Below, piece after piece: positions 21,641 through 34,305 of a stretch of DNA of 64,000 bases (positions are counted from its first letter, which is position 1; each line of letters opens with the position of its first letter). Location: positions 109,244 through 173,243 of the forward strand of contig JXTB01000314.1 of NCBI GenBank assembly GCA_002914805.1. Direction: 5' to 3'. The DNA is from Parasponia andersonii (Eukaryota; Streptophyta; Magnoliopsida; Rosales; Cannabaceae). The position numbers and the translations under genes are program-made. A model generated the notes under the pieces. It worked only from the letters and a program-made list of their open reading frames with translations, had not been told where the DNA came from and ran no database searches.

Positions 21641-24600
21641 TTAACTGTGGAAGCACATAGTTGTGGCGAGTATTGGTCGATAACGGGAGTGCTGTGGACA
21701 TCCTGTACTTCGATGCCTTCAAAAAGATGGGGTTGAATGAGAGCGACCTGAAGCCTGCCGCCACTCCACTCTATGGTTTCACCGGTGACAGCCTGATGCC
21801 TATGGGCATGATTGAACTGATGGTCAGTGTTGGGACCTATCCAATGGTTTCATTGATAATGACCTAGTTTTTGGTGGTGGATTGCCCCTCTGCCTTCAAT
21901 GCTGTGATAGGAAGACCAACATTAAGGGAACTTCGAGCCGTCACCTCGATCTACCATCTAACAATGAAGTTCCCGACACAACACGGGGTAGGCGAGGTGC
22001 GAGGAAATTAATATGAAGCGAGGACATGTTATAACAACTCACTAAAACTTGCAGCAAAGGATATGACATCTCGCACAATAATGGTCCAGTTGTCGAACAA
22101 AGCGTCAGTCGTGGCAACGGATAAAGCGTCAGTCGTGGCAGCGGACAAAGCGTCAGTCGAGATAGCGAGCGAAGCTCTAGTCGGATCGTCAGATAAAGCG
22201 TCAGTCGAACTGTCAGTGAAAGCGTCAATCGAAACGACCAGTGAAGACTTCGATCCTCGAGAAATTGACGATGAAGTTAGAACTGGACCCGTTGAAGACC
22301 TGGAGGATTTATCATTCGATCTGTCTTCCAGGACTTTAAAGATTGGAAAAGAGGTTAAAGAACCTGTGCGAGCTTCATTGATCGCTTTTCTGAAGTCTAA
22401 TTTGGATGTCTTCGCATGGCAGCATTCGGATATGATAGGGATTGATTCAAGGATCATATCCCACCGTCTTAACATAGATCCGACCAAAAAACCTGTACGA
22501 CAGAAAAGAAGGGCCATGAATCCAGAACGCTACATCGCATTAAAAGAAGAGGTGGAGAAGTTGCTCGAAATTGGGTTCATAAGAGAGTCTTTCTACCCTG
22601 ACTGGCTTGCAAATCTGGTCCTGGTAAAAAAACCTAATGGGAAGTGGAAGACCTATATTGATTTCACCGATCTCAACAAAGCATGTCCTAAAGATAGCTT
22701 CCCTCTTCTAAGAATCGATCAGCTTGTAGATACGACATCGGGGCATGAACTTTTGAGCTTCATGGATGCATATTCAGGATATAACCAAATCCCCATGTAC
22801 GAGCTAGATGAGGAACATACCTCATTCATCACTGATCGAAGGTTATACTGCTATAAAAAGATGCCCTTCGGACTTATCAACGCGGGAGCAACCTACCAAC
22901 ATCTTGTCAATATGATGTTTGCAAAGCAAATTGGCAAGACAATGGAGGTATACATCGATGATATGCTAGTCAAATCGAAGAAAGCTGAAGATCACATCAA
23001 GCACCTTGATGAGATGTTCAAAATCCTCCGGAGATACCAGATAAAGCTAAATCCCCAGAAGTGTGCATTCGGAGTAGGATCTGGAAAATTTCTAGGTTTT
23101 ATGGTCAACCAGCGAGGGATCGAAGCAAATCCTCAGAAGATACAAGAATTGATTGATATGCAATCTCCTCGTAAACCCAGAGATGTGCAAAGCCTTGCAG
23201 GAAGAGTAGCTGCTCTAAGTCGGTTTGTATCCAGATCAACCGATAAATGCCAACCTTTCTTTGAGGTGTTGAAGGGATCAAAAAGGTTCGAGTGGACGGA
23301 GAAATGCGAGCAGGCATTCCAAGAATTGAAAAAACACTTGGGTTCCCCTCCACTCTTGTCGAAACCAAATCTGGGAGAAGAATTATGCCTATATCTCACT
23401 GTTTCTAAGTATGCGACGAGTGCCACATTAATTCGCGAGGAGGCAAATATTCAGCGACCTGTGTATTATGTGAGCAAAAGATTACTTGATGCTGAAACCA
23501 GATATCCAGAGATGGAAAAATTGGCGCTGGCACTCGTCATTGCATCAAGAAAGCTTCGACCTTACTTCCATACTCACTCTATCCGGGTTTTCACGAATTT
23601 CCCACTGAAACAGGTCTTACAGAAACCTGAGGCGTCAGGACGGCTGCTTAAGTGAGCCGTTGAATTGAGTCAGTTTGACATCAATTTTCAACCTCGCACC
23701 ACTATAAAAGGTCAGGCCCTCGCAGATTTTATTGCAGAATTTACATACGACGTCAATCTTCCTACGGGAGTACTCGAGAAACCCGCCTCAAATTCGTCTA
23801 AGTTATGGAAGCTTTATGTTGACGGGTCATCGAATGAAAATAGAGTAGGTGCGGGCATAGTTTTAATCAGTCCTGAAGGGCACAATATTTATTATGCACT
23901 TCGCTTCAAATTCCCAATGTTGAATAATAAGGCCGAATACGAAGCACTGATAGCTGGGCTAAAGCTCGCACAGGAAATGAAGGTCGAAATAATTGAAGTG
24001 TATAGTGACTCCCAGCTGGTCATCTGTCAGGTTAAGGGTGATTATAAAGCGAGAGGAGAGAGAATGATGGCCTATTTGGAGAAGGTGCAGTAGTTGTTCT
24101 TAACGTTCGACACTTATGATATACAGCTTCTTCCTCATATTAAAAACACCCGGGCAGATGCACTCACTAAGCTCGCTTCGACAAAAGATGCAGAATTATT
24201 GAAGGTAGTTCCCGTTGAATTTCTTATGTCACCAAGCATCGAGGTCGAACCCCAAGTAATTATGCCAGTTGATAAAGAACCATCGTGGATGGGCCCCATA
24301 ATGCGATATATACAAAATGTCGATCTTCCTGAGAATAAAGACGATGTAAGGCGGCTTCGCATGAAAGCAGCTTGCTATATCATCCAGGATGAAAAACTTT
24401 ATCGAAGGAGTTTCAGCTCGCCATTATTATTGTGCGTCAATGATAAAAAGGCACGCTATATCATGAGGGAAATTCACGAAGGAATATGTGGAAATCATTC
24501 TGGGGGGCAAGCGCTTGCAAATAAGATTCTTCGACAAGGGTACTTTTGGCCAACTATGAAGAAGGATACATTGGAATTTGCTAGGAAATGTGATAAATGT

Positions 24601-25520
24601 CAACGATTTGCGACCATTCCTAGAAAACCACATGTTCCTTTAACTTCAATGACTAGTCCATGGCCATTTGCTGTGTGGGAAATTGATATTATCGGGATGC
24701 TTCCATTAGCGCGAGGTGGTTTGAAGTATGTGGTGGTCGCAGTCGATTACCTTACAAAATGGACGGAAGCCGAGGCCTTAAGCACCATCTCCACAAAGAA
24801 AATGATAGATTTTGTTTACAAATCTATAATCTGTCAATACGGTATACCACATACCATAATTTCTGATAATGGAAAGCAATTCGACTGTGACGAGTTCCGT
24901 GACTTCTGCAATAACTTGGGCATCAAAAAGAGCTTCTCCGCTGTTGTTCATCCACAGGCCAATGGGCAGGTCGAAGCGATAAACAAAATACTCAAGCAGA
25001 ATATAAAGACAAAGCTAGAGGAGCATAAAGGAGCTTGGCCAGAAGTACTTCCAGAAGTTTTATAGGCTTATCGCACCACACAACGAACCACTATAGGAGA
25101 GAGTCCATTCTCCTTGGCTTATGGATATGAAGCGATGATCCCTGTTGAGATTAGTGTGGGCTCCCTACGGCGATCTTTTTATGAGCAAAAACAGAATGAT
25201 GTATTGTTGAGAGTTGAACTCGATCTTTTAGAAGAACGGCGTGAACAATCTCAGCTCCGAATTGCATCATACCAATGACGCACTGCTCGATATTATAATT
25301 CCAAAGTCAAAGGTAGATATTTTGAAGTTGGAGATCTTGTCCTTCGACGAGTTCTACCTAATAATAAAGAACATGGTGCTGGTGTATTTGGGCCTTCTTG
25401 GGAGGGACCTTATGTTATTGATAACGTCATTCGACCTGGGACATATAAGTTAGCTCGCATCGGTGGACAAAAGATCGAGTATGCTTGGAATGCAGACCAG
25501 CTTCGTCGTTATTATCAATA
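21641..25520 (+). pseudogene. element B pol (protease, RT, RNase H, integrase)
   Basis: Protease carries VLVDNGSAVDILYF near 21670-21710. After a repetitive Ala/Ser/Val-rich linker (about 22090-22220) comes RT with FTDLNKACPKDSFPL, SFMDAYSGYNQIPM, KMPFGLINAGATYQHL and the YIDDMLV catalytic motif at 22951-22971. RNase H shows YVDGSSNENRVGAG and NNKAEYEALIAGL (about 23810-23970). Integrase has an HHCC-like head (IHEGICGNHSGG, KCDKCQRFA) and core motifs AVDYLTKWTEAEAL, SDNGKQFD and HPQANGQVEAINK. The C-terminal tail ends ...NADQLRRYYQ near 25520. Nearly all motifs are preserved, but a few breaks make this copy a fossil. Confidence 0.88.
22087..22220 (+). repeat. short coding repeat in the element B linker
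   Basis: AAAGCGTCAGTCG recurs about six times at mostly 24-27 base spacing, giving a KASVV/KASVE peptide repeat between protease and RT. Confidence 0.8.
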
Positions 25521-25647
25521 AATTTTCATGTTATCTTCAACAGCCTACTGTATCTTCATTAACATTCGTCAATAATACTTCTTCGACTATTACTTCAGCT
25601 CGTTTCCGATCGTCTTTTATAGTTTTATGGCAGTTTTCGGATACCAT

Positions 25648-25668
25648 AAAACTCGGGGGGCAGTGGGA
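25648..25668 (+). other. second (internal) polypurine tract of element B
   Basis: AAAACTCGGGGGGCAGTGGGA lies about 130 bases after the integrase end. This phrase normally stands just before the 3' LTR in related plant gypsy elements, but here the LTR is 3.6 kb further on, past the antisense frame. Confidence 0.55.
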
Positions 25669-26207
25669 TCAAAATGTTATCTCCTACTGGTTTCCTAAGG
25701 GACTATGCAAACGTTCATTTAGAGGAGACAGGGTTTTAGATCGTCGAAGTATCTGAATCTCAGATCGTCGAAGTATCTGAATCTCCTTAAAATCCTAGGA
25801 TTTTCTCCTCGCTTCATGCCTCAGCATGTCATATTACGCAATTTCCCTCCTCGAACAGAAAAGTAACTAAGAAAAACGTTCGTTGTTCGAAGTGATATAT
25901 TGCTATGTTTTATTTTGACATGGAACTTTTGAAATACAGTTAGAGTTTGCATCACTCGTATTGACTATTTTCTTAAGTGACCTAACCTATCCTAACGCTT
26001 AAAACTCGTTTTAAGTTAGTCGGATTCAAATCGCTAAAAGCGTACTGATCGATCACCTCTGATTGACTACTTAGTTAAAATTACTGTTGTTTTTTTCATT
26101 ATTTTGTAGGAGCATATAAGAAAAAATAATATTTATTAAGTCACCCGTACATAAACAGAAAAGAAAGGGGACAAAGCCCGCATTGTTCTAAAAAAAAAAA
26201 AAGTTCA
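25669..26207. other. non-coding spacer, element B
   Basis: Lies between pol and the end of the antisense frame. It contains a 22-base direct repeat near 25737-25785 (GATCGTCGAAGTATCTGAAT twice). No gene is seen. Confidence 0.6.
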
Positions 26208-28360
26208 TGTAGAAGGGCTCGCGCCACCATCCCCAGCCTTGGTGGTATCCTCTCTCCAGCTCTGCACAAGTTCGACCACATCCTCGCCAAGGATGGAGAA
26301 GTCAAAATCCGGATGCTCGCAGAAAATGTTGAAAATGATAGTCGACGAGGCAATATCACTAGCTTTATCTTCGAGTTCTTTGACTTCGGTCGCCTTGAAC
26401 TCCTCGATAGCTTTGTGAACTGCCTCGGTGGTCGTTTCCCTCATACGATCCGGATGCTCAAAAATGACCTTCTCGAGCTCTTTGACTTTCTCCTCGAGAT
26501 TCTCCTTGGTGAGTTTCTCCTTGGCCAGGTCCACGAGCATCTGCTGCTTTTCCAAGTGGAAGGCCGTTCTCTCATCCTCCTGAGCTTTTTCCGAGTTCTC
26601 GAATGCTTGTGTTATCTCATCAACTTTCTCAGCCTTCTCCAAGCATTCGAGAACCAGGTCATGCATCAGGACAGCAGCAGCCGCAGTCTAAAAAAAAATA
26701 TATATATATAAATCCCTAATTGTTCACCAAAAGAGTATACACGAAGAAAAGATAGAAAAGCTTACATTTGCCAGCATCCTCATCGCAGATCTGAAAGCGA
26801 CCTTGGCAAAACGTCGCTTCATCCGCTCCCAACCTTCCTCAGATGTGAAGCGATCAATAAAGGTTGCGCTCATACCGGCCTTCTCTGGTAATTGATTGAG
26901 GAGTGTGAAGAGCTCATCACCCTTATCTGCCAAGGTCGGTTCCGAAGAAGTGGCAGCCTCGGTGGGGGGTTCAGGATGACTCACTGTCTGAGATGGTTGT
27001 GGAGGAGGCGAGCTTGCTGGGAAGTCCTTGAAGGCAACTTTTCTCTTCTTCGAGCTGTCGACCTTCTCCTTCCCTTTTGATGGCGGGGTACTCTCGGGTG
27101 TCTTGGTTTTTGCCATGGACCCGAGAGTTGAAGGTGGTGCTCGCAAGCGGCTACCAATGACCATCTCTGTACGGACATGTTAGTGAGTGAGGAAATATTG
27201 TATAAGGGTAATTAGAATGAACGTATAATTACCTTCTTCTTGTGGAACTGGTTGAGGAGCTGGTGGTGACACTGTCTCTGGAGATGAAGGCTCTGAGCGA
27301 GGAGGTATGGCTGGTGCTTTTCGTTTTCTAATTTTTGAAGACGAGGCACCTAAATCCATCCTTCTGCCTGGCTTCTTCTTCGAGCTTGATGGCCTAGACG
27401 AGAGAACCCGGGGGTCTGGGAATGCGGCACCCTTCGAAAGCAGACCGCAAGCAACCAGGTTATTCGAAGTACCTAGTACCTTCCAATTAAATTCCTCAAT
27501 TGGAAGGTCATTGATTTTACATACTCTTACGAGCTGTTCCCTGGAGAATCCGGGTCGATCCCTGTTATCTGCGATGACATTCGAATGCGATCAGTATAAG
27601 AATAAACATAGAAACAAGGCAATAAATTGGAAGACTACCTACCAGGATTCTGAAAGAAGCCGTTAGCTGCATAGTCAAAATGGAAAAATGGATTTTTCCA
27701 TTTTCCCATGTTGTTGCGAATCCCGTAGATCGTTTTTATTGCCTGGTTCGACCATTTGCTCGCATAGAAGAAGCCGAGATCTGACGGATTTGATTTTACT
27801 TGGTAGAACCAAGCGAATTCTTCAGATGAAGGGGTTTCTAACCCTAGTTTATGGTACAGTATATACAAACCTACCATATATCTATAGGTATTAGGGGTCA
27901 ATTGAAAAGGGACGACCTCATAGTAATCAATAATTGATTTTATATACGGATGGAGTGAGAGATGCACACCACACTTAAGGACTGCCTCAGAAAAAAAAGC
28001 GAGTCCATGTGGGAGAGTGTGTGGTCGGTTAAATTCCATTGGTAGACGAAGGGGTATGGCGATCTTATAGCTGCTCGCAATTTTGCTGAGTTTGTTCGAT
28101 GTGCAGCTCGTCCGTACATTGGTACATGACCAATTCCCTTCTATGTATTGGTAGCCAGATGAAAATGCAGGGGCATCCCTGATATGTCTGGGCCACTGAT
28201 CCTGGGGGAGATCGCCTATTCGAGGACTACTCTGTCTGACCCCAGTTATTTCTATCTCAGGTTCCGGCTCAAGATAATCTTCAAGATTAACGGAGCTAAC
28301 ACTCGAGTTAGATTCTCCAGAAAACACATTCCCTTCCCTAAATTCCTCACTACTAGACAT
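26208..28360 (-). other. antisense extra frame of element B (plant gypsy-type 'putative transposase' domain)
   Basis: Lies opposite to gag-pol, between integrase and the 3' LTR. The first block (28360 down to about 27650) starts MSSSEEFREGNVFSGESN, has an acidic Ser-rich head, then LRLPMEFNRPHTLP, HLSLHPYIKSIIDYYEV and QLTPNTYRYMVGLYILYH. This fits the plant 'putative gypsy type transposon' domain (Pfam PF04195 as I recall it). Later blocks encode a Pro/Ser/Lys-rich part with KKRKV-like basic signals (about 26770-27570) and a Glu/Lys-rich coiled coil (about 26208-26690). Gaps between blocks are short and bounded by GT...AG consensus sites, which suggests splicing. Such antisense frames are known in Tat-lineage elements; their function is unknown. 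It appears open from end to end by eye. Confidence 0.75.
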
Positions 28361-29282
28361 CTGAAAAGAAATACGCAGGGATTCAGGAGTCGAGGATTCT
28401 CACTATGCCAGCACTTTGGGTATTCATTCTAAGACTGTACTAAGCAAGCAAGCTCATTCCTAAAAGGTCTACGGATTCGTAAAAATGTTCGAGCAGTTTA
28501 TTAATAAATGTTCGAGCAGTTTATTAGAAAATAAATGTTCGAGCAGTTCGTTGGGAAATAAAGTAGGGTATCAGACCCTAGAAATTCTTTTCACAGGTTC
28601 GTTTCTGATTATTAACTAGTAAGTATACCCTACGGACTGAAAAAGGGGGAGTGTAAAAGAAAAAAATTCTCATTTCACTTCAGTATGGGATGAGTTTTTA
28701 TTCCTAAAGATTGAAATCACTTTTTCAAGAAGAGAAGAAATAACTGACATTTCTTCAGAAGCGGAGGATTTAAGATGATTTGAACTTCGTTGGAGAAGAA
28801 ACTGTGATTATGCGAGCTGAAGGATGAAACGGCACTGTAGGGTTCTCTGAAGTTTCGATATTTTTTGATATGAAAATAGTAAAATGAAACAGGAACAGGC
28901 TGGTTTCTGATATTTATATTCCAAGCACCATTAAATCACAGCCGTAGATCAGGGAATTTGATTTTTAAATCTGAAGGCCGAAGTTTGCGCGGGATTTGAT
29001 TCTTTTCGAAAAATCAGAATTGTTTAAAATTTGAAAAGATTTGGTTTTAAAAGAGAGACGGTTGATATCATTAGACTTCCTCGAATTTTGCTCTTTCTCA
29101 GAAAAGGCTACACGTGTTCCGTTCCGTCAGAAAAAAGATACGCGTGATCTTGAGAGATGGGATTTGAAATCTGGCGACTCTTCAGAGACCTCAAGTTTAG
29201 GTCATGACATCATATTTTTAAGGTCGCATGGTAATTGGAAGCTCTATTTCGTCCTAAAGAACTAATGGAGCTGGGGGGTAAT
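28361..29282. other. element B region upstream of the antisense frame
   Basis: Non-coding. It contains a triplicated phrase, AAATGTTCGAGCAGTT, near 28480-28560, and ends in the polypurine tract before the 3' LTR. It is where an antisense promoter would have to lie; no convincing TATA box was picked out. Confidence 0.5.
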
Positions 29283-29971
29283 TGTTGTGCGGTCTAAAAT
29301 CCTAAGGTCGCATAAGGGTTAAGTTCGACCTCCTCCGTATTGGATATGTGCGACCTCTTCCACTTAGATTATATGTGACCTCCTCTGTGTAGTCATTTGA
29401 CCTCTTTTGCATAAGTTATGTGCGACCTTCTCTGTAAAGGTTGTGGGCGTCCTCTTCCGAAAAAAAAAAGGAAACAAGTATATGCTTTTGTCAAATAGGA
29501 AACCTGTAAGGAAAGGGAAACAGAAGTCTCTTATTTATGATCAACCAGTTACCCGTTTTGAGTGGTTATCTAATTATATTGTTACTTAAATTATGTTACC
29601 CGATTGTATAGTTACCCGTTTTCACAATTAGGAACATAGGGACATAGGGTTACCTTTACCTTTATAAAGGGGACTCGATGTTCCAAAAAGGATAAGTTTT
29701 GAGTATTCCAATTACTTTTCAGTTTTCCAATTTCCAGACTTGAGAATTCCGACTCCCAATTTGAGAGGAATTTTCAGACGAGACATTGTAACGTTGAGTT
29801 CTTGTAATTCTCCATAAAATAGTGAAAAACAGTGGACGTAAGCTCATTTTTTTCGGGACTGAACCACTATAAAATCCTCTCTCTTTACTTGCTTTGATTA
29901 ATAACTCAATTCGCACAAGCCACATCTCTTAATTTTTTCTAAATTTATTGTTGATAAAACCTCCATCAACA
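29283..29971 (+). repeat. element B 3' LTR
   Basis: 689 bp, about 96% identical to the 5' LTR. It is preceded by the polypurine tract GGAGCTGGGGGGTAAT (ending 29282). Confidence 0.92.
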
Positions 29972-30499
29972 AATACTAATCTTAAGCCAAGATCGATCAA
30001 AATAGAACAAGAATCATAACAAAAAGAAAATGAAGTAGAACGACATCCATCAGAATCAAAACGACAATGTAAGAAAGATAAATGACACAAAAGGATTATA
30101 GTGGTTCAGTTCCAAATTCTGGAGACTACATCCACTCTCAAACTAGCCAATAAATCCACTATGAACAAGAATCAAATACACACTCCAAAACATATCTCTC
30201 AGCCGTCGTTACAATACTTTTGAACAAGAGCATATCATAATAAAACCTCACTTCCCTTAAGCCTATCATACTAAAACCTCACTTCCCTTAAGCCCTTACA
30301 CTCAATTCTCTCTTGTGAGTTTTTCTATAGAAAACTAAGTCTCCAGAGGAGTAGTTGTATCTTCTCAGGAACAATTCACATGTATATTACCCTTAAAAGC
30401 TTCACAACCCTTCTAACTAGCACAGTGGAGAAGTTAATTATAACTAACTAACTAATCTACTGATGTGGCATAACAGATTTAGAAGTGGAATACTTCACA
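29972..30499 (-). repeat. copia 5' LTR, main part
   Basis: Homologous to 13767-14235. Thirteen bases of this LTR (18352-18364) lie on the far side of the inserted gypsy element, and AATAC is duplicated at the two junctions. A short local duplication (AAACCTCACTTCCCTTAAGC twice, near 30240-30290) is present here but not in the 3' LTR. Confidence 0.85.
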
Positions 30500-31815
30500 A
30501 ACAGTAATTAAACAAGTAATTCTGAATCTTTCTTTCTTTCTTTTCTTTTTTAAGAATATTGAATCCTTAAAGAAGCCTTCAAATGACGATAATTAACCAT
30601 GAGTACCTATCCTATTTTTTTCCCAGAAATAATATACGCTGATTATCATTATTTTTTTAATTATTTATGATGACAAATTTGGGCTTTAGTGTAGAGAGAG
30701 GGGGTCGTATACTGAAACTGTGAAGAAAATATGAGAATTAACAACAAAAATTGATGATCTAAATTACAAAAAGCTATTATAATGTATTTATGGAGCAAAA
30801 TTCGAATCTTGGTTATGAGATCGTGAGCCATAAAAATATTTGGAATTTTGCAAAAGGGATTTTTCTAGAGAGAAAGACCACAAGGGAGATCAAAACTTCA
30901 TTCCCTATTTTTCTTTGGTTTTGTCCTTTTCTATTTTGGTTTTATTACTATCTATTTAAGTATATAAAATACTTTATGTAATAAATCTTTTGATCAACAC
31001 CAATTTTCATGCAATGGTCTAGATAATACACTTACAAATAGGAGTAAATGACTACCCCTAGAATAGAATCTCCCTAAAATATGATAAATATAATTTTTTT
31101 TTATAAAATTGATATAACAACAACAAAAAAAACAATGTATAAAATAGTTTTCAAACTCTAAATTCAAGTATGTAATCACATATACATCTCCAAAATCATT
31201 ATCTTTTAAAAAGAGGAAATATGGATATAAGTACTTGTAAAATGAAATATATGTTTATATTAGTATATGACTATATATGTTGAGGTGGGTATAAAGTAGA
31301 TTATGCTAATACTGTCCATACACCATACTCACATTATTGCATATTTGCGATGCGGTTAATTCCCACTACGATTACTTTCTCCACTTGAATATTTTTTTCA
31401 CTTATTATTTAAATCAGATAACTATGTATGCCCATAACTATAGGTTTTATTGCTACTCCTAACCATAAATGTGATTATTTTTACTTAAATGTCACTATTT
31501 CCTTATTTGGGGTGTGATAAACTTAGTAGCTATTGTTTTATTTTTGGGATTTAAGTTATATTTAGTAGTTAGGAAAGAAAATAGGAGAAGAAATGAAAAT
31601 AAAATGTCCTCTAAGAGAAAAAGAGGGAAAGAAACTATGTATGATAAAAATAAAAGTATTTTTTCATGAAATTATTTGGTATGTACTATGTAGAGAGTAA
31701 AGAAACTAATTTATTCTAAAATAATTGTTTTACACTCTTTATTAATATTTCAAAATTATAGTATAAGGATTAGATTAATGAATTCAATCCCAACCAATAA
31801 CTAAATAAGTTTTGC

Positions 31816-31862
31816 CTCCCCCCTCTCTCCCCTTTTTTTGGGGGAGGGGGGGAGAAGGGGGA
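31816..31862. repeat. C-tract / G-tract palindrome
   Basis: A C-rich tract (31816-31832) is followed by T7 and then a G-rich tract (31840-31862), which could fold into a GC hairpin. It is a striking island in AT-rich DNA. Confidence 0.7.
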
Positions 31863-34305
31863 TTTTTTTGTAGTCTCTGTCATATTTTTTCCCATATTTT
31901 TTTCTTTGTTTCCCTTTTTCTTCCTACCAAACAACTTTTTTATTTTTTTCATATTCTCTGCACTTTTCTCTCATACATTTTCTTTTCTCTCACTTTTTTC
32001 TTTTTAATGAGGGAAAAAAAAGTTGAAGGGAAAAAATATGAAGGAAAGAAAATAAGAGTGCTAAAAAGAAAAAAATATTTTTCCTTATATTGCTTGGTAT
32101 GTAATAAGGAAAGAAAATGAGTATTTGACAAAATTATAAGTTAATTATTTCAAATGTATTAGTCCATTTTGAAATTAAGGGCAACTTATTATTTTTATTT
32201 CAATTTCAAGTGGTACAAGTTTTCTTTCCATTTTTCTTATCTTGACTTTAGATAAAATAAATTTTAGTGGGCTAAACTCTTAAAATTTTGTCCTCCTTTC
32301 TTTTCCATCCTATTTTGACTCCTATTAAACAAGTCATCTTCACTTTCTCTCCATTTCTCTCTCCAACGTTTTCTTTTCTCTCTCTTTTCTCTCTCTTTTC
32401 TCCTCTACCAAATATAACCTTATATTCATGAGTTGTTCAAACCTTTACTTTAGCTTTAATGATTGTTCAATTTTTTTTTTGTGACCCTTTTTCTTTCTAA
32501 TAATGAAAAAAATATTTATGGTTAAATAATGGTGTATCCATTGTAACTTTAGGTGATGGATCTATCTGTGTCAATTAATAGATCCTTCTCGAACCTAAGA
32601 CTTATTTGTTGAGGGAACAAGTGTCATATCACCCCACTTATTAGCATAATGGTGAGCTTTTTGTTTTTAAACAACGTGAGAAAATTATTATGTATTTAAT
32701 TTTAAGAAAAGTAAGTAAATGACCAATTTTTTAAATTGGTTTGAATTGTTATTCATTTCTTTTAAAACTTCAGTTACGGAGTATGTTGAATTTCTATTTT
32801 TGTCATTAAATGAGATAGATATTTAACTATAAATTTTTTAAACTTAGTCATNGCCTTGTAATATGTGAGAACTCCCTCACATCCTTCCAAGGAGACAAGG
32901 ATTTTGTGGGCTCGGAAGGATCTGCACCCTCCACCTCTCCTCTCCCTCCCACCACCTCTATTACCAAACAATACATTGTAGTTCTAACCCTCTGCCTCCA
33001 ACCTCTCATCCTTCCAGAAATCCTCCCAAAGAAAGTCTTGAGTTAAAATGCCACGCAACTCAATCTGTCTTCTTTCTCGGCTCGAAAGATACTCAAGATT
33101 CTTTTTCTATAATGCTCCATAACATTATTAATCAGTTCAACATTCCATCTTTTAGGCTCCTGCAGTGAAAAATCTGAGACATTTTGTATTTGTATTCAAC
33201 TCCTTGAATCACTATTCCATATTCAATTTCATTGTCAAGTTGTTATTAATATTTTTTCATTGTCTCCCATGAATAAAATTTTGGATATAATCTACTTATA
33301 TATACACATACATATATATGTACATGTGCAACTGATGCAGCTATACACTCAAAATCACATATATACTAAATATATGCATAAAACATACACATACATCCCC
33401 TCTAAAACTACTTTTTCTTATTGATCCCTTCTATTTCTTTTACCTCATCTCTCAATTTTCTCTTCCCATACTTTCCATTCTTAATGTTCTTTGGTCATTG
33501 TAACTTTTTTTCTCTCTATTCTCCTCCTATTGATTTTCTTCACGTCATCTTATAGATCTTTTATTTTTCTCATCAAAAAATGATGAAGCACGTTTGTGTT
33601 TTAAAAGCAAACAGTGAATTAGAGTTTGTTTATTGATAAAAATTCTTCAAAAACAGTCTCACTATTATTTTTAGTATTTTTCAAATAAGAAAACCGAATA
33701 CAGTTCCAAGTAACCCCATTGTTGTTGACACAATCAGAAAGTTGAGGATGTTCATCACAATTGAAAAATTAAAGGGAAATACTATACTACCTTTGAAACG
33801 TATGAGCTAATATTTTAAACTTGTTTGGTAATATTTTCATCTTGTGTTTTCAAAAGTGGAAGCTGAGGAGAAACTATAATGCTAATGCAACGTGGACAGC
33901 CCAAATACTTTCGGGCTGCGTTTGATGGTATCTTCATAAACCCTAGCAATAATAAAAGAGCTTTTCATAGTATTCCAATTCCTAGATTATAACAGAAGTC
34001 ACAAATAATTAATTCACACCATCAGGAAACACAAAAGGATGCTTGAACTTCATCAGAAACAATAGCTGACATCCCTGAAACGTAAAACAGAGTGTTAGCA
34101 AAATATGCACTGCCAATTTGCCATACATTAGTACGGATAATACTAGGGAACTTTGTCTTGAAAAATTATACCACCAACTATTTTGACAAACGAATTGTCA
34201 TTTCTCCAGATTTTAGTTCATTTAGAAAGGCGACAATCACAATTGGAAAATGATAATTCATTCACAACATCAGTTGTTATCAAAACTTTTAATTCTACCC
34301 ACCAA

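Larger units (their letters stand above)
18365..29971 (+). mobile_element. Ty3/gypsy Tat-lineage element B, near full length, broken
   Basis: LTRs at 18365-19052 and 29283-29971 start TGTTGTGCGG and end ATCAACA. They are flanked by the target duplication AATAC (18360-18364 and 29972-29976). By eye the LTRs differ at about 28 substitutions and one short indel over 688 bases, near 4%. At a commonly used plant rate of about 1.3e-8 per site per year, that suggests roughly 1.5 million years. The internal parts are gag, protease, RT, RNase H, integrase, an internal polypurine tract, an antisense extra frame, a polypurine tract and the 3' LTR. Only a few breaks are visible (fewer than about ten). 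It is the youngest and best-kept element in the window. Confidence 0.92.
13767..30499 (-). mobile_element. Ty1/copia element, split by a gypsy insertion, broken
   Basis: The minus-strand order is 5' LTR (29972-30499 plus 18352-18364, interrupted), primer-binding site, gag, integrase, reverse transcriptase, RNase H and 3' LTR (13767-14235). Integrase upstream of reverse transcriptase is the Ty1/copia order. The RNase H tail (VSTEDNLADMATKVV) resembles Tork/Tnt1-type elements, but the lineage is my inference. The coding part is decayed with more than about ten breaks. It is older than the gypsy element inside it. Confidence 0.85.

Noticed and set aside
26892-27666. Plus-strand frames opposite the antisense gene of element B
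   Set aside because: The minus strand carries the conserved domain and coiled coil; the plus frames are shorter and without similarity.
31812-32131. Phe- and Lys-rich frames on both strands
   Set aside because: Low-complexity purine/pyrimidine runs translated; typical artefact.
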